From: JAEZPW01 sp035629075
Lineage (GTDB): Bacteria; Acidobacteriota; Terriglobia; Terriglobales; Acidobacteriaceae
Direction: 5' to 3'
Length of the DNA stretch: 64,000 nt
NCBI GenBank assembly: GCA_035629075.1
Contig: DASPIK010000031.1
Location: 1-64,000, forward strand
The notes below the pieces were generated by a model that ran no database searches, had not been told where the DNA came from, and saw only the letters and a list, made by a program, of their open reading frames with translations. Positions 16,624 to 24,391 of the stretch are shown piece by piece. Position numbers and translations under genes: made by a program. Position 1 is the first letter of the stretch, and each line of letters opens with the position of its first letter.

Positions 16624-19026
16624 ATGTCGAGGTGTGCTCGACTGCTGTGGGCCGTGCTTGTGGTTGCTTTAGCATCGAGTTGTTTCGGACAAGAAATGAG
16701 TGTGGTTCCCCGCGTGATCCGTTTCGGTGGCGTGATCAAGGGTACAACTGGCTCTCCCACAACCGGACCAGTCAGCGTCACATTCGCTATTTATAAGGAC
16801 CAGGAAGGTGGAGCGCCGCTGTGGTTAGAGACGCAGAACGTAAAGCTGGACGCGAATGGCAGGTATACGACGCTACTGGGGACGAACCATGCCGTGGGTG
16901 TGCCGAGCGATCTGTTCAGCAGCGGGGAGGCACGCTGGCTGGGCGTGCAGGCTGAAGGGCAACCGGAGCAGTCCCGGGTACTGCTGGTCAGCGTGCCTTA
17001 TGCGCTGAAGGCGGCAGACGCCGACACGTTGGGCGGACTGCCAGCTTCCGCGTTCATGCTGGCGGGCACCTCGACCCAGAAGAGTGAGGGCGGGAATGTG
17101 AGCGTCGCGGTGGTTCCATCGAACTCGGGACCGCTATTTGCGACCGCGGCTGGAACGACCAACTTCAGCGGCAACACCAGCGACCAGGTGGTGTTGGTGC
17201 AACAGACGGGGGCCGGAGCGGGTCTGGCCGCGCAGTCGACCACCAACGCTGCGGTGAGCGCTTCCAATACGGGCACAACGGGCACGGCCTACGGTGTATA
17301 TGCCACCACCAACAGCACGACCGGCCGCGCGGTTCGCGGCGTAGCCAACAGCAGCACGGGCACCAGCTACGGGGTACAGGGTACGGCGCGCAGCACGACC
17401 GGCATAGGCGTGTTAGGCGAGGCCACGGCCACGACGGGCACGACGTTTGGCGTGGTAGGCACGGCCAGCAGTCCGGACGGTGTGGGAGTAAAGAGCTATT
17501 CGCAGAACATCGGCATCTGGGCCGAGGCGGCAGGTCGAACGGGCAACACCAAGGGTCTGGTAGCCACCGCCTACAGCCCGGACGGCACCGCCGCTGTGTT
17601 CGCCAACCACGCGGGTGGCAAGCTGTTCAGCGGACAGGTCAACGGAGTGGAGAAGTTCAGCGTAGACGGTGCCGGCAACGTCCGCGTTAACGCCCTTACC
17701 TTCGCGGATGGAACATCGCTGAGCAGCGGAGCGGGGACAGCCACAGGCGACGTGAGCGCCGTCATTGCAGGCGACGGACTCACAGGCGGAGGACCCGGCG
17801 GTGACATTACTTTGTCGGTCGCGAACGCCGGTATCACAAGCGCGAAGTTAGCCGACGCCTCCGTTAGCACTTCGAAAATCGCTGACGGGGCCGTGACGGA
17901 GACCAAACTCAGTGGCACCCTCGCTCCCACAAAGATCACCGGCACTGCGGCTACGCTCGGTGCGAACGTGTTCGTCGGCAACCAGGTTGTGAATGGATCG
18001 ATTTCGGCAAACTCGACAACCCACGGCGTGATTGGCGCGACCACAACAGATGGCGCATTCGGCATTTATGGCCAGGACAGTGTTGGAAACTCAGGGCATG
18101 GCGCTGCCGTTATGGCAGAAAGCCAATCCGCATCAGGCAATGGCCTTCGGGCAAACGCACCCGGCACTTGGGGGTGGGGTGTCTACTCTACGGGAGGAAG
18201 CATCGGAGTTTACGGCGAATCGCAAAGCACCGGCGTAGAAGGTGACTCATACGGCGACGGCGGCTCCGCACTTTACGGCTACGCAGAGGGGGCGAACAGT
18301 TACGGAGTTTTCGGCGAGACATACGGGGTTGGCGGCACGGGCGTTTACGGCTACTCCGATGCAGCGAACGGCACAGGCGTTTTCGGCGATGCGACCGGCG
18401 AAGGATCGATCGGCGTTTATGGAAGAGGCGATTGGGCCGGCGCATTCTTCGGAAATCTATGGGTAGACGGTCCGTCCTCTGTGTTTACAGGAACGACGTT
18501 GGCGTCTTCATCTGGAATGCGAATCGATCATCCACTTAATCCTGATGGCAAGTACCTCGCGCACGCCACCGTGCAAAGTCCGGAAATGAAGACTGTGTAT
18601 GACGGAGTCGTCCTGCTGGACTCGAACGGCCGCGCGACCATCACTCTTCCTGACTACTTCTCGGCGCTTAATAAGGATTTCCGTTACCAACTAACCCCAA
18701 TCGGCGCCGCTGCGCCGAACCTGTACATCAGCCAGGAAATCAACGGAAATCAATTCAGCATTGCCGGAGGACCGGCATACAAGAGGATTTCCTGGCAGAT
18801 AACCGGCGTACGGAACGACACGTATGCGCAGCAGAACCCGTTGGAAGTGGAACAGTTGAAAGCGGTTGCTAATACCACCTCAACCACCACGAGCGGCGCC
18901 AGTGTAGTGAAACCAGGCCCGCGCACGTTGTTGTTCCGCTCTCAGACTGCGGGGCCCCGAATTGACCCCAAACGCACAGTGCAGCACCGGACACCGCGCA
19001 ACTTGAAAGTGACACGCCCTAACTAG
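16624..19026 (+). CDS. Secreted GVYG/GVFG-repeat fibre-like protein
   Basis: The 800-residue product starts at ATG 16624 behind an excellent CAGGAGG site; the open frame extends 47 codons upstream, but only this start gives a signal peptide (LLWAVLVVALASSCFGQ). The N-terminal domain ends in LGGLPASAF. Then come a Thr/Gly-rich block of about 10-15-residue repeats of the type SYGVQG/TFGVVG, a stalk-like run (SAKLADASVSTSKIADGAVT), and a second block of GVYG/GVFG repeats. The C-terminal domain (DHPLNPDGKYLAHATVQSPE, then LPDYFSALNKDFRYQLTPIG) is shared by many secreted bacterial proteins. It looks like a surface or extracellular fibre. No sortase, PEP-CTERM or type IX signal is seen. Function is unknown; it stands alone before a terminator. 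Confidence 0.85.
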   Translation: MSRCARLLWAVLVVALASSCFGQEMSVVPRVIRFGGVIKGTTGSPTTGPVSVTFAIYKDQEGGAPLWLETQNVKLDANGRYTTLLGTNHAVGVPSDLFSSGEARWLGVQAEGQPEQSRVLLVSVPYALKAADADTLGGLPASAFMLAGTSTQKSEGGNVSVAVVPSNSGPLFATAAGTTNFSGNTSDQVVLVQQTGAGAGLAAQSTTNAAVSASNTGTTGTAYGVYATTNSTTGRAVRGVANSSTGTSYGVQGTARSTTGIGVLGEATATTGTTFGVVGTASSPDGVGVKSYSQNIGIWAEAAGRTGNTKGLVATAYSPDGTAAVFANHAGGKLFSGQVNGVEKFSVDGAGNVRVNALTFADGTSLSSGAGTATGDVSAVIAGDGLTGGGPGGDITLSVANAGITSAKLADASVSTSKIADGAVTETKLSGTLAPTKITGTAATLGANVFVGNQVVNGSISANSTTHGVIGATTTDGAFGIYGQDSVGNSGHGAAVMAESQSASGNGLRANAPGTWGWGVYSTGGSIGVYGESQSTGVEGDSYGDGGSALYGYAEGANSYGVFGETYGVGGTGVYGYSDAANGTGVFGDATGEGSIGVYGRGDWAGAFFGNLWVDGPSSVFTGTTLASSSGMRIDHPLNPDGKYLAHATVQSPEMKTVYDGVVLLDSNGRATITLPDYFSALNKDFRYQLTPIGAAAPNLYISQEINGNQFSIAGGPAYKRISWQITGVRNDTYAQQNPLEVEQLKAVANTTSTTTSGASVVKPGPRTLLFRSQTAGPRIDPKRTVQHRTPRNLKVTRPN

Positions 19027-19050
19027 CTGCAGTGGCGTTAAGAACAAAAG

Positions 19051-19085
19051 AAATGGCCGGGCACTTCGCCCGGCCATTTATTTTG
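19051..19085 (+). terminator. Intrinsic terminator of the GVYG-repeat gene
   Basis: A perfect 12-base stem (AAATGGCCGGGC / GCCCGGCCATTT) with a five-base loop starts 24 bases after the stop codon and is followed by a T-rich tail (ATTTATTTTG). Confidence 0.9.
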
Positions 19086-19415
19086 ATGACCACTGTAGGC
19101 CATTTTTTCTTCAGAAGCGCAGGTTCTCCAAGTAGTAGCCCCGCGAAAGCGGACTGAAAGTGACCCCCACTGTGGCGATCCTGAATCCTGCATATCGGGA
19201 GGACTTTGTGCTTCGAAGTCTCGGGCATGTAGGGTTCAATCTTCCAACCGGCCGGAGTGGCGGAAAAGCGCACTGCGGCGTTGTTATACAGCGCACTTTC
19301 GCGCAAGCAAAACAACGATGCCCTTGTAAGTAGCTGATTATGCGCCTCCCGTAAATGGTAGTAGAGGCCGATATTGGCATCATGCGTGCAGCACAGGGTC
19401 GGAGGGGAAGTACCT
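19081..19415. other. Intergenic region before the GluTR-like gene, with a possible gene remnant
   Basis: These 335 bases carry no gene I can support. On the minus strand two overlapping frames look protein-like when joined by a frameshift near 19190: the first contains AAVRFSATPAGWKIEPYMPE, and the second ends in ATVGVTFSPLSRGYYLENLR followed by F and a stop. This could be the tail of a decayed outer-membrane protein gene, but the evidence is thin. The promoter of the GluTR-like gene should also lie here; I see no clear one. Confidence 0.3.
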
Positions 19416-20150
19416 GTGCAGTTCGGATTGGTCGTTGTCGGAGTGGATCATCGCACCGCGCCTGCCCACCTGGTGGAGCGGGTGCAGGAGTGTGATCACC
19501 GGCTGGCTGAGGCCGTCGGACAACTCCGCGGCAATGAGGACATCAGCGAGATCCTGTATGGGCGGCTCCCTAGCCGCACCGATATAGTCGTGGCAACCTG
19601 GAACCCTGTGAACGCCGCCAACATTGTTCTGGATTTGCTCACGAAGGTTGTCAAGCTGCGCACCGATGATTGGACAGCCTTTTACCGGTATGTGGACGAG
19701 ACTGCCGTTGCCCACCTTCTGGCTGTGGTGAGTGCGTCAGATGGTGAACAGGCGGCTGTTCAAATAGAATCGTGTTGGGGACATTCACAAAAATGCGGGG
19801 TAGCGGGGCGCGTCTTGAACCAGCTCACGCTTGCCGTAAAAGAACGGGCCTTGAGAGATCGTTTTCGCTTCGCGGATTCGCCTGAAACACTCGCCCGCCA
19901 GGTATGGGGCAAGCTGCAAGCCGAAACTTGCCTGCCCGCCTGGTCCAAGTTTCGCCATGAGGTCGACGCTATCTGCGCGGAGGAGATTGCAAGTTTCCGC
20001 CGCAACTGTGGAGGCCTTATGACAGACGACCAGGAGCGCGCTGTGAAAATAGTCACAGCCCGCATCAGCGAACGCGTCGGAGAATGGGTCACACGTGAAT
20101 GGAGCGAACCGGGCGCGCGGGTACCGCCCCGCCTCCGGGAGAACTCTTGA
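19416..20150 (+). CDS. Shortened glutamyl-tRNA-reductase-like protein without catalytic Cys or NADPH domain
   Basis: The start is GTG 19416, about 10 bases after GGAGGGG, giving 244 residues; an ATG 14 codons upstream is less likely. The N-terminus VVVGVDHRTAPAHLVERV matches the first strand and helix of GluTR (HemA). The line SRTDIVVAT matches the NRTEIYVA part of its active-site motif, but the nucleophile Cys is replaced by Pro52. YVDETAVAHLLAVVSA matches the substrate domain's later part. The NADPH-binding domain of about 150 residues is missing. The chain goes straight to a helical C-terminus like the GluTR dimerisation domain (HEVDAICAEEIASFRRNCGG). True GluTR has about 420-450 residues. 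It cannot reduce glutamyl-tRNA and may be a regulator or tRNA/GluTR-binding relic. Two TPR genes follow. Confidence 0.7.
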   Translation: MQFGLVVVGVDHRTAPAHLVERVQECDHRLAEAVGQLRGNEDISEILYGRLPSRTDIVVATWNPVNAANIVLDLLTKVVKLRTDDWTAFYRYVDETAVAHLLAVVSASDGEQAAVQIESCWGHSQKCGVAGRVLNQLTLAVKERALRDRFRFADSPETLARQVWGKLQAETCLPAWSKFRHEVDAICAEEIASFRRNCGGLMTDDQERAVKIVTARISERVGEWVTREWSEPGARVPPRLRENS

Positions 20151-20193
20151 GGCCAGCCTCACCCCGCCAATCAGTTAAGGAGAAGTAGCAACG

Positions 20194-20871
20194 ATGGCCA
20201 CAGTACACGGTTCGAATCAATCCACAAACTCAGGCTGGACAAGCACGCAGGCGTACGTCTTCGCCATAATCTGCCTGTTGATCGGAGTGCTCGCGGGATA
20301 CTTCCTGCGCGGTTCGGGAACATCGGCACAAGCACCTGTGGCGACTGCAACCGGTGCGCCGGCCGGGATGACGGAGGGGCAACAGCCTACGCCCGAACAG
20401 ATGAGACGGATGGCCGAAAAGCAAGCTGAGCCGTTGCTTGCGCAGCTCAAGAGCAACCCGAACAACCCGGCTCTTCTGGCCCAGATCGGCAATGTTTATT
20501 ACGACACGCAGCAGTTCAAAGATGCGATCGAGTACTACGATCGCTCGCTGAAGGCCGACCCTAAGAATCCGAATGTGCGGACTGATATGGGTACCGCGTT
20601 CTTCTACCTCGGCGATGCGGATCGCGCAATCAGTGAGTTCGAGAAGACCCTGACCTACGACGCCAAGCACGGCCAGACGATGTTCAACCTCGGCATGGTG
20701 AAGTGGCAGGGCAAGGGCGACGCCAAGGGTGCCGTCGAGACTTGGGAGCGGCTGCTGAAAGAAGTGCCGGATTATCCGGATCGTGCCAACGTTGAGCAGT
20801 TGATCGCGCGCGCCAAGCAGCACAGCAACATCAAGCCGGGCACGAAGACCGAAAAGCCAGCCAACATGTAG
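20194..20871 (+). CDS. Membrane-anchored TPR protein (CcmI/NrfG-like), copy 1
   Basis: The 225-residue protein has one N-terminal membrane anchor (residues 22-40, AYVFAIICLLIGVLAGYFL). A Pro/Ala/Gln linker follows, then about three TPR units (NPALLAQIGNVYYDTQQFKD, NVRTDMGTAFFYLGDADRAI, HGQTMFNLGMVKWQGKGDAK). TPR proteins of this shape resemble the apocytochrome-binding part of CcmI/NrfG, so a role near cytochrome c assembly is possible given the cytochrome genes nearby. It starts behind TTAAGGAG, 43 bases after the GluTR-like gene, and is followed 69 bases later by a paralogue. The function is otherwise unknown. Confidence 0.85.
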   Translation: MATVHGSNQSTNSGWTSTQAYVFAIICLLIGVLAGYFLRGSGTSAQAPVATATGAPAGMTEGQQPTPEQMRRMAEKQAEPLLAQLKSNPNNPALLAQIGNVYYDTQQFKDAIEYYDRSLKADPKNPNVRTDMGTAFFYLGDADRAISEFEKTLTYDAKHGQTMFNLGMVKWQGKGDAKGAVETWERLLKEVPDYPDRANVEQLIARAKQHSNIKPGTKTEKPANM

Positions 20872-20940
20872 AGACGATTTCGTGTGAACCGGGTGTGAGG
20901 TCGCTTCACCTCCGGTCGACTCAATCTGTAGGAGAGAAAC

Positions 20941-21627
20941 TTGGACGGCGAGAACGCAACCACAACTATCGAGACCGAGACCGCCGAGACAGTCAGCATG
21001 CCGCAGGCTGGAAGCTCTGCCCATTGGAGTAGTACCCAGGCTTACGGCTTGGCCGTGCTGTGCTTAGTACTGGGGCTCGGTCTCGGGTTCCTGCTTCGCG
21101 GATCGGCCGCCACGCCGATGGCGGACCCCCACGCGGGCCATCAGCACGCCGCTGATGGTTCAGAGATGCCAGTTGCCGTAACACCTGAGCAACTGAAGCA
21201 GATGGCAGAGAAGGCCGCGGAACCAGTCGTTGCACAACTCAAGCAAAACCCGGCTGACGCGAAGCTGCTCGCTGATGCCGGTAACAAGTATTACGCCGCT
21301 CAACAGTATGCGACCGCTGTCGAGTATTACACGAAGTCGGTCGAGGCCAAGGCGGATCTCAATGTGCTGGTCCAACTGGCTAACGCACAGCATCTCTCCG
21401 GGGCTAGCGACAAAGCCATCAAGACGCTAAACCGCGTGCTCGAGATTGATCCAACCTTCGCCAACGCACTGTTCAACCTCGGTCTGCTCAAGTGGAAGAC
21501 CCAGGGCGATACGGCAGGAGCAATCAGTGCCTGGCAGAAGCTGTTGAAGACCAATCCGAATCATCCCAACCGCGCACAGGTGGAAGAAATGATCGAGCGC
21601 GTCCGACAGCAGCCCGCTTCAAAGTAG
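20941..21627 (+). CDS. Membrane-anchored TPR protein, copy 2
   Basis: This is a tandem paralogue of the preceding gene with the same plan: a short cytoplasmic N-terminus, one membrane segment (AYGLAVLCLVLGLGLGFLLR), a linker and TPR units (KLLADAGNKYYAAQQYATAV, FANALFNLGLLKWKTQGDTA). The linker holds HAGHQHAADG, a small histidine cluster that copy 1 lacks and that could bind metal or heme. The start is TTG 20941, seven bases after GGAGAG; no ATG fits as well. It probably shares an operon with copy 1 and the GluTR-like gene and ends at the hairpin at 21633-21660. Confidence 0.85.
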   Translation: MDGENATTTIETETAETVSMPQAGSSAHWSSTQAYGLAVLCLVLGLGLGFLLRGSAATPMADPHAGHQHAADGSEMPVAVTPEQLKQMAEKAAEPVVAQLKQNPADAKLLADAGNKYYAAQQYATAVEYYTKSVEAKADLNVLVQLANAQHLSGASDKAIKTLNRVLEIDPTFANALFNLGLLKWKTQGDTAGAISAWQKLLKTNPNHPNRAQVEEMIERVRQQPASK

Positions 21628-21632
21628 CGAAT

Positions 21633-21660
21633 TGCCCGGCATCCGCGGGGATGTCGGGCA
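21633..21660 (+). terminator. Terminator-like hairpin after the second TPR gene
   Basis: TGCCCGGCATCC and GGATGTCGGGCA pair over 12 positions with one G-T wobble and a four-base loop, six bases after the stop codon. A T-run is lacking, so termination may be weak or Rho-assisted. Confidence 0.55.
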
Positions 21661-21876
21661 GCGCTACCCCACACCCGACGTCACCACCACCAAACTACTT
21701 CTGGAGTCGTCCCGGCCCCATCTCCCGCCACAGCGCAACTTAGCTCTAGGGGAGTTTGAATCTGGAAGTCCGAAGAGGTTTTCTGAGAACGCCTCCCGAC
21801 GAAGCTAGTTGGGGATGCGGCGATGGCCTTATAGTTCAACTTGTCAAGCAGCGAACCCGGTAGTAGCTTGCCGTCT

Positions 21877-22344
21877 ATGCTGAAGAATCGGCTTGGCTTG
21901 CTCGTGGCAGTCCTCATCCTCATTGTTGTAACCTGCGAGTCCATCGCGCAGACAGCGGAGACACAACCGGCGAAAGCAAGTTCCGCGGTAGTAGTCCCGG
22001 CAGGCACGGAGATCAAGGTTTCGTTCACGCAACCCCGACGTGAGATGAGGCCGGAATAGGTGTTGGATGGGAAGGTCGCAGCGCCGGTGCGTGTTGGGAT
22101 GGCAACGGCTATTCCCGCTGGGTCCCAAGCAGCCATCACGGTGGTACCGGGGTTCTACAGCGAAGAGAATTCCGGAAATAAACGACGTCAAGTCGAGAAC
22201 GCAGTGAAATTGTCGGCAGTGATTGTTGGAGGGGTCAAGTACAACGTAGTGACAAGCTCCATCAAGCTTATTCCGCCTACAGCGGCCGGTCTTGACGCTG
22301 AAGTCGGTTTTGTTTTGATTGAGCCGCTAGACATCCAGGAGTAG
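21877..22344 (+). pseudogene. Small secreted protein gene broken by an in-frame TAG
   Basis: A frame opens at ATG 21877 with a signal peptide (LGLLVAVLILIVVTCESIAQ) and continues with VVVPAGTEIKVSFTQP. TAG at 22057-22059 then stops it, and the same frame resumes directly with VLDGKVAAPVRVGMATAIPA to a stop at 22344. Read through the TAG, it gives one coherent protein of about 155 residues, like the small secreted acidobacterial proteins with PAGT and PAG-AAI repeats. No ribosome-binding site stands before 21877, and the second half has only a poor GTG start. I call it a pseudogene; a sequencing error at one base would restore it. Confidence 0.7.
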
Positions 22345-22454
22345 CGCAACGGGCGGTGTCCCTAGGCGGCGTTGTCTGGAACGGAAGAGTAGAGGTCAGG
22401 ATAGGGTCCCTCGCTTCGCTCGGAGGAGAGAAGCAGGGCTGTGGCAAAAGAATG

Positions 22455-22477
22455 GAGGACGGGCATAGCCCGTCCTC
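22455..22477. terminator. Hairpin between converging genes
   Basis: GAGGACGGGC and GCCCGTCCTC form a perfect 10-base stem with a three-base loop. It lies between the plus-strand pseudogene and the end of the minus-strand cytochrome gene, and could act in both directions. No clear T-run is present on either side. Confidence 0.45.
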
Positions 22478-22522
22478 ACAGAACCGCTGTTGGTGAATCC
22501 CGTTATTCCCTGAGCGGTTCGG

Positions 22523-24391
22523 CTAGTGAGCCTTACCGTGGCAGATCAGGTTGCAGGTTCCGTTGGCGTAGGTCGGAACACTACCGGTATTGGGTGCGAC
22601 CACGTTGATATCGAAGCTAACCAACCGGGTTCCTGAGACTCCGGCCGTTCCCGCCGGCACGCCATGCGCACTGTGGCAGGTAGAACACGAGAAGCCATTC
22701 TTCTGCATGTGCCGGCTGTGCTCCGCGAAGCTGACATTCGCGGCGATATTCTCCAGATTGTGGCACTTGGCGCAGAGCGCAAACGGACTGGCACTGCCGG
22801 TGAGGAAAGGGTTTGGGGTTGCGTTAATGATAGGTGAGCCCGGTCCAGTTCCCGGCGCTCCCGTCGGCGCAGCCACCTGGCTCATCACGTACCGGCGCTC
22901 GAGCAGGTGATCATTGCTCGAGCCGTGTGGACCATTGGCACCCGTCCCGCCGAACTCCCGGTTATTGTCGCTGTTGTGGCAATCGGTGCAGAAGATTTGT
23001 GTTCCCATGGGACGCGACTGCATGGTTGCAGTTAAGTTCCACATGAAGGGCAGCAGGCTGGGCTGCTGCGTCAACGTGGCGGCCCGCATTACGGGATGCG
23101 CAGACAATGCTGTGGCATCGAACTCAGCGAGCACATTCAAGGGATCGCCGGCATTCGATGTCACCGCCCGGGTATAGCCATAGGCGCCCGACTGCTTTCC
23201 GGCACTTGAACCGTGGCAGCGCAAACAGTTCTCGTACTGGTTGGCGGCAGGTGTGGTCATCAACGCGCCATTGGCGTCCACCCCTGCCACGCCGAGTTGT
23301 GAAGGACGAATGCCCGGTGCGGCATTGAAGCTAACGGTTTGCTTCGCGGCATGCGCGTTGTGGCAATCAGCACACGTCGCATGGCGATTGTTGTTGAGAA
23401 CGGTCGGCTCCCCTAGCGCGTGTTTATTGGAGGCGCTGGCAAACGGGTGCGCTCTCGGCTTCGCCAAGTCGGCGTAAACGTTCAAGATTGGCGAAAGCAG
23501 CTTGTTGCCACCATCATGGCACCCGAGGCACGCCTGGCTCACGCCGTCCATGCCCTGCACGGGAGGCTTGGGATTGCGCAGCAAACCGCCGCCTGGGGCA
23601 GCGCCGTGCGTCGCGTGGCAGGTCCCGCAGGCAAGTTCCGCCACGGTGCTGTAGCCGCCCAGGCCTGCGTTGGCCCCAATCTGAGCTGAGGAAACCGCAT
23701 GGATACTGGTCGCCCATGGCTCCAGTGGATTGTTCCGACTGCCGACTGTCCGAGCTGCGGTCGTATGGCATGACAGGCACAAACCGCCGTTCTCATTCGA
23801 CCGCACCAAGAAATTAGTGTTCTTTAGGTCGCCAAACTGGTTGTGCGGATTGTGGCAACTGGAGCACTCGACCGTGCCGTTGATGAGCTTCACCGCCCCC
23901 GCCCCGCTGGGGTCAGCGGTGGTGCCACTGCCAGCAAGTGAGGGCACAAGATGTGCGGCGTCCTGCAGCGGCAGCTTGAGACTAAACGGGTGCGAGGTTT
24001 CCAGGTTCGGCGTCAGCACCGAGGACATCGAACCCTGCATCAGCAGTTTACCGTAGGGGACCAGATCACCGGCAGCGACGGTTCCGTCATGGCAGCTCAG
24101 ACAAAGGGTACTGGTTGCGCCGAGGATCGGTTGCACCGGAGCGTTGCGCAAGGTGTCGCTGGTGTAAAGCGTGACGGTCTGAGAAGAAAAGGTCTGGCTC
24201 CAAAGCGGACCAGCGCTCTGTGCGGAGTGTGGTGCATGGCAATACAGGCACGCGGCCGAGTTGCCACCATGGACGGGAGAGGTCTGCCTGGACAAATCAT
24301 GCACGCCGAGGATATCGGTAGTGGGAGGAGCCTGCGCGATCGCACCAACGCACGCAAGTAGCGCCACGAGAACACTCGCGAGCGTCTTCAT
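22523..24391 (-). CDS. Dodecaheme cytochrome c (doubled-CXXCH type)
   Basis: The 622-residue secreted protein has a signal peptide (LASVLVALLACVGAIAQ) and 11 CXXCH heme sites (CLYCH, CLSCH twice, CSSCH, CGTCH, CLGCH, CADCH, CLRCH, CTDCH, CAKCH, CSTCH). A final CNLICH, a CX3CH variant, lies six residues from the C-terminus, for up to 12 hemes. Several sites carry a nearby second His (CHAPH, CHNPH, CHATH, CHSAH), typical of bis-His ligation. It is probably a periplasmic or outer-surface electron carrier. AAGGAA precedes the ATG, which overlaps the stop of the NHL gene as ATGA. It is the last gene of the cytochrome operon. Confidence 0.93.
   Translation of the reverse strand: MKTLASVLVALLACVGAIAQAPPTTDILGVHDLSRQTSPVHGGNSAACLYCHAPHSAQSAGPLWSQTFSSQTVTLYTSDTLRNAPVQPILGATSTLCLSCHDGTVAAGDLVPYGKLLMQGSMSSVLTPNLETSHPFSLKLPLQDAAHLVPSLAGSGTTADPSGAGAVKLINGTVECSSCHNPHNQFGDLKNTNFLVRSNENGGLCLSCHTTAARTVGSRNNPLEPWATSIHAVSSAQIGANAGLGGYSTVAELACGTCHATHGAAPGGGLLRNPKPPVQGMDGVSQACLGCHDGGNKLLSPILNVYADLAKPRAHPFASASNKHALGEPTVLNNNRHATCADCHNAHAAKQTVSFNAAPGIRPSQLGVAGVDANGALMTTPAANQYENCLRCHGSSAGKQSGAYGYTRAVTSNAGDPLNVLAEFDATALSAHPVMRAATLTQQPSLLPFMWNLTATMQSRPMGTQIFCTDCHNSDNNREFGGTGANGPHGSSNDHLLERRYVMSQVAAPTGAPGTGPGSPIINATPNPFLTGSASPFALCAKCHNLENIAANVSFAEHSRHMQKNGFSCSTCHSAHGVPAGTAGVSGTRLVSFDINVVAPNTGSVPTYANGTCNLICHGKAH

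Noticed and set aside
17571..18065. Minus-strand frame within the GVYG-repeat gene
   Set aside because: Low-complexity shadow of the repeats.
20194..20240. T-loop-like GGTTCGAATC suggesting a tRNA
   Set aside because: It lies in the first codons of the TPR gene, and no acceptor or anticodon stem pairs around it.
20230..21024. 264-residue minus-strand frame across the TPR genes
   Set aside because: Antisense to two clear TPR genes, and its composition follows the complementary codons.
22057..22059. TAG as a recoded (pyrrolysine) codon
   Set aside because: No pyl genes are seen and other genes in the window use TAG as a normal stop; a nonsense mutation is simpler.
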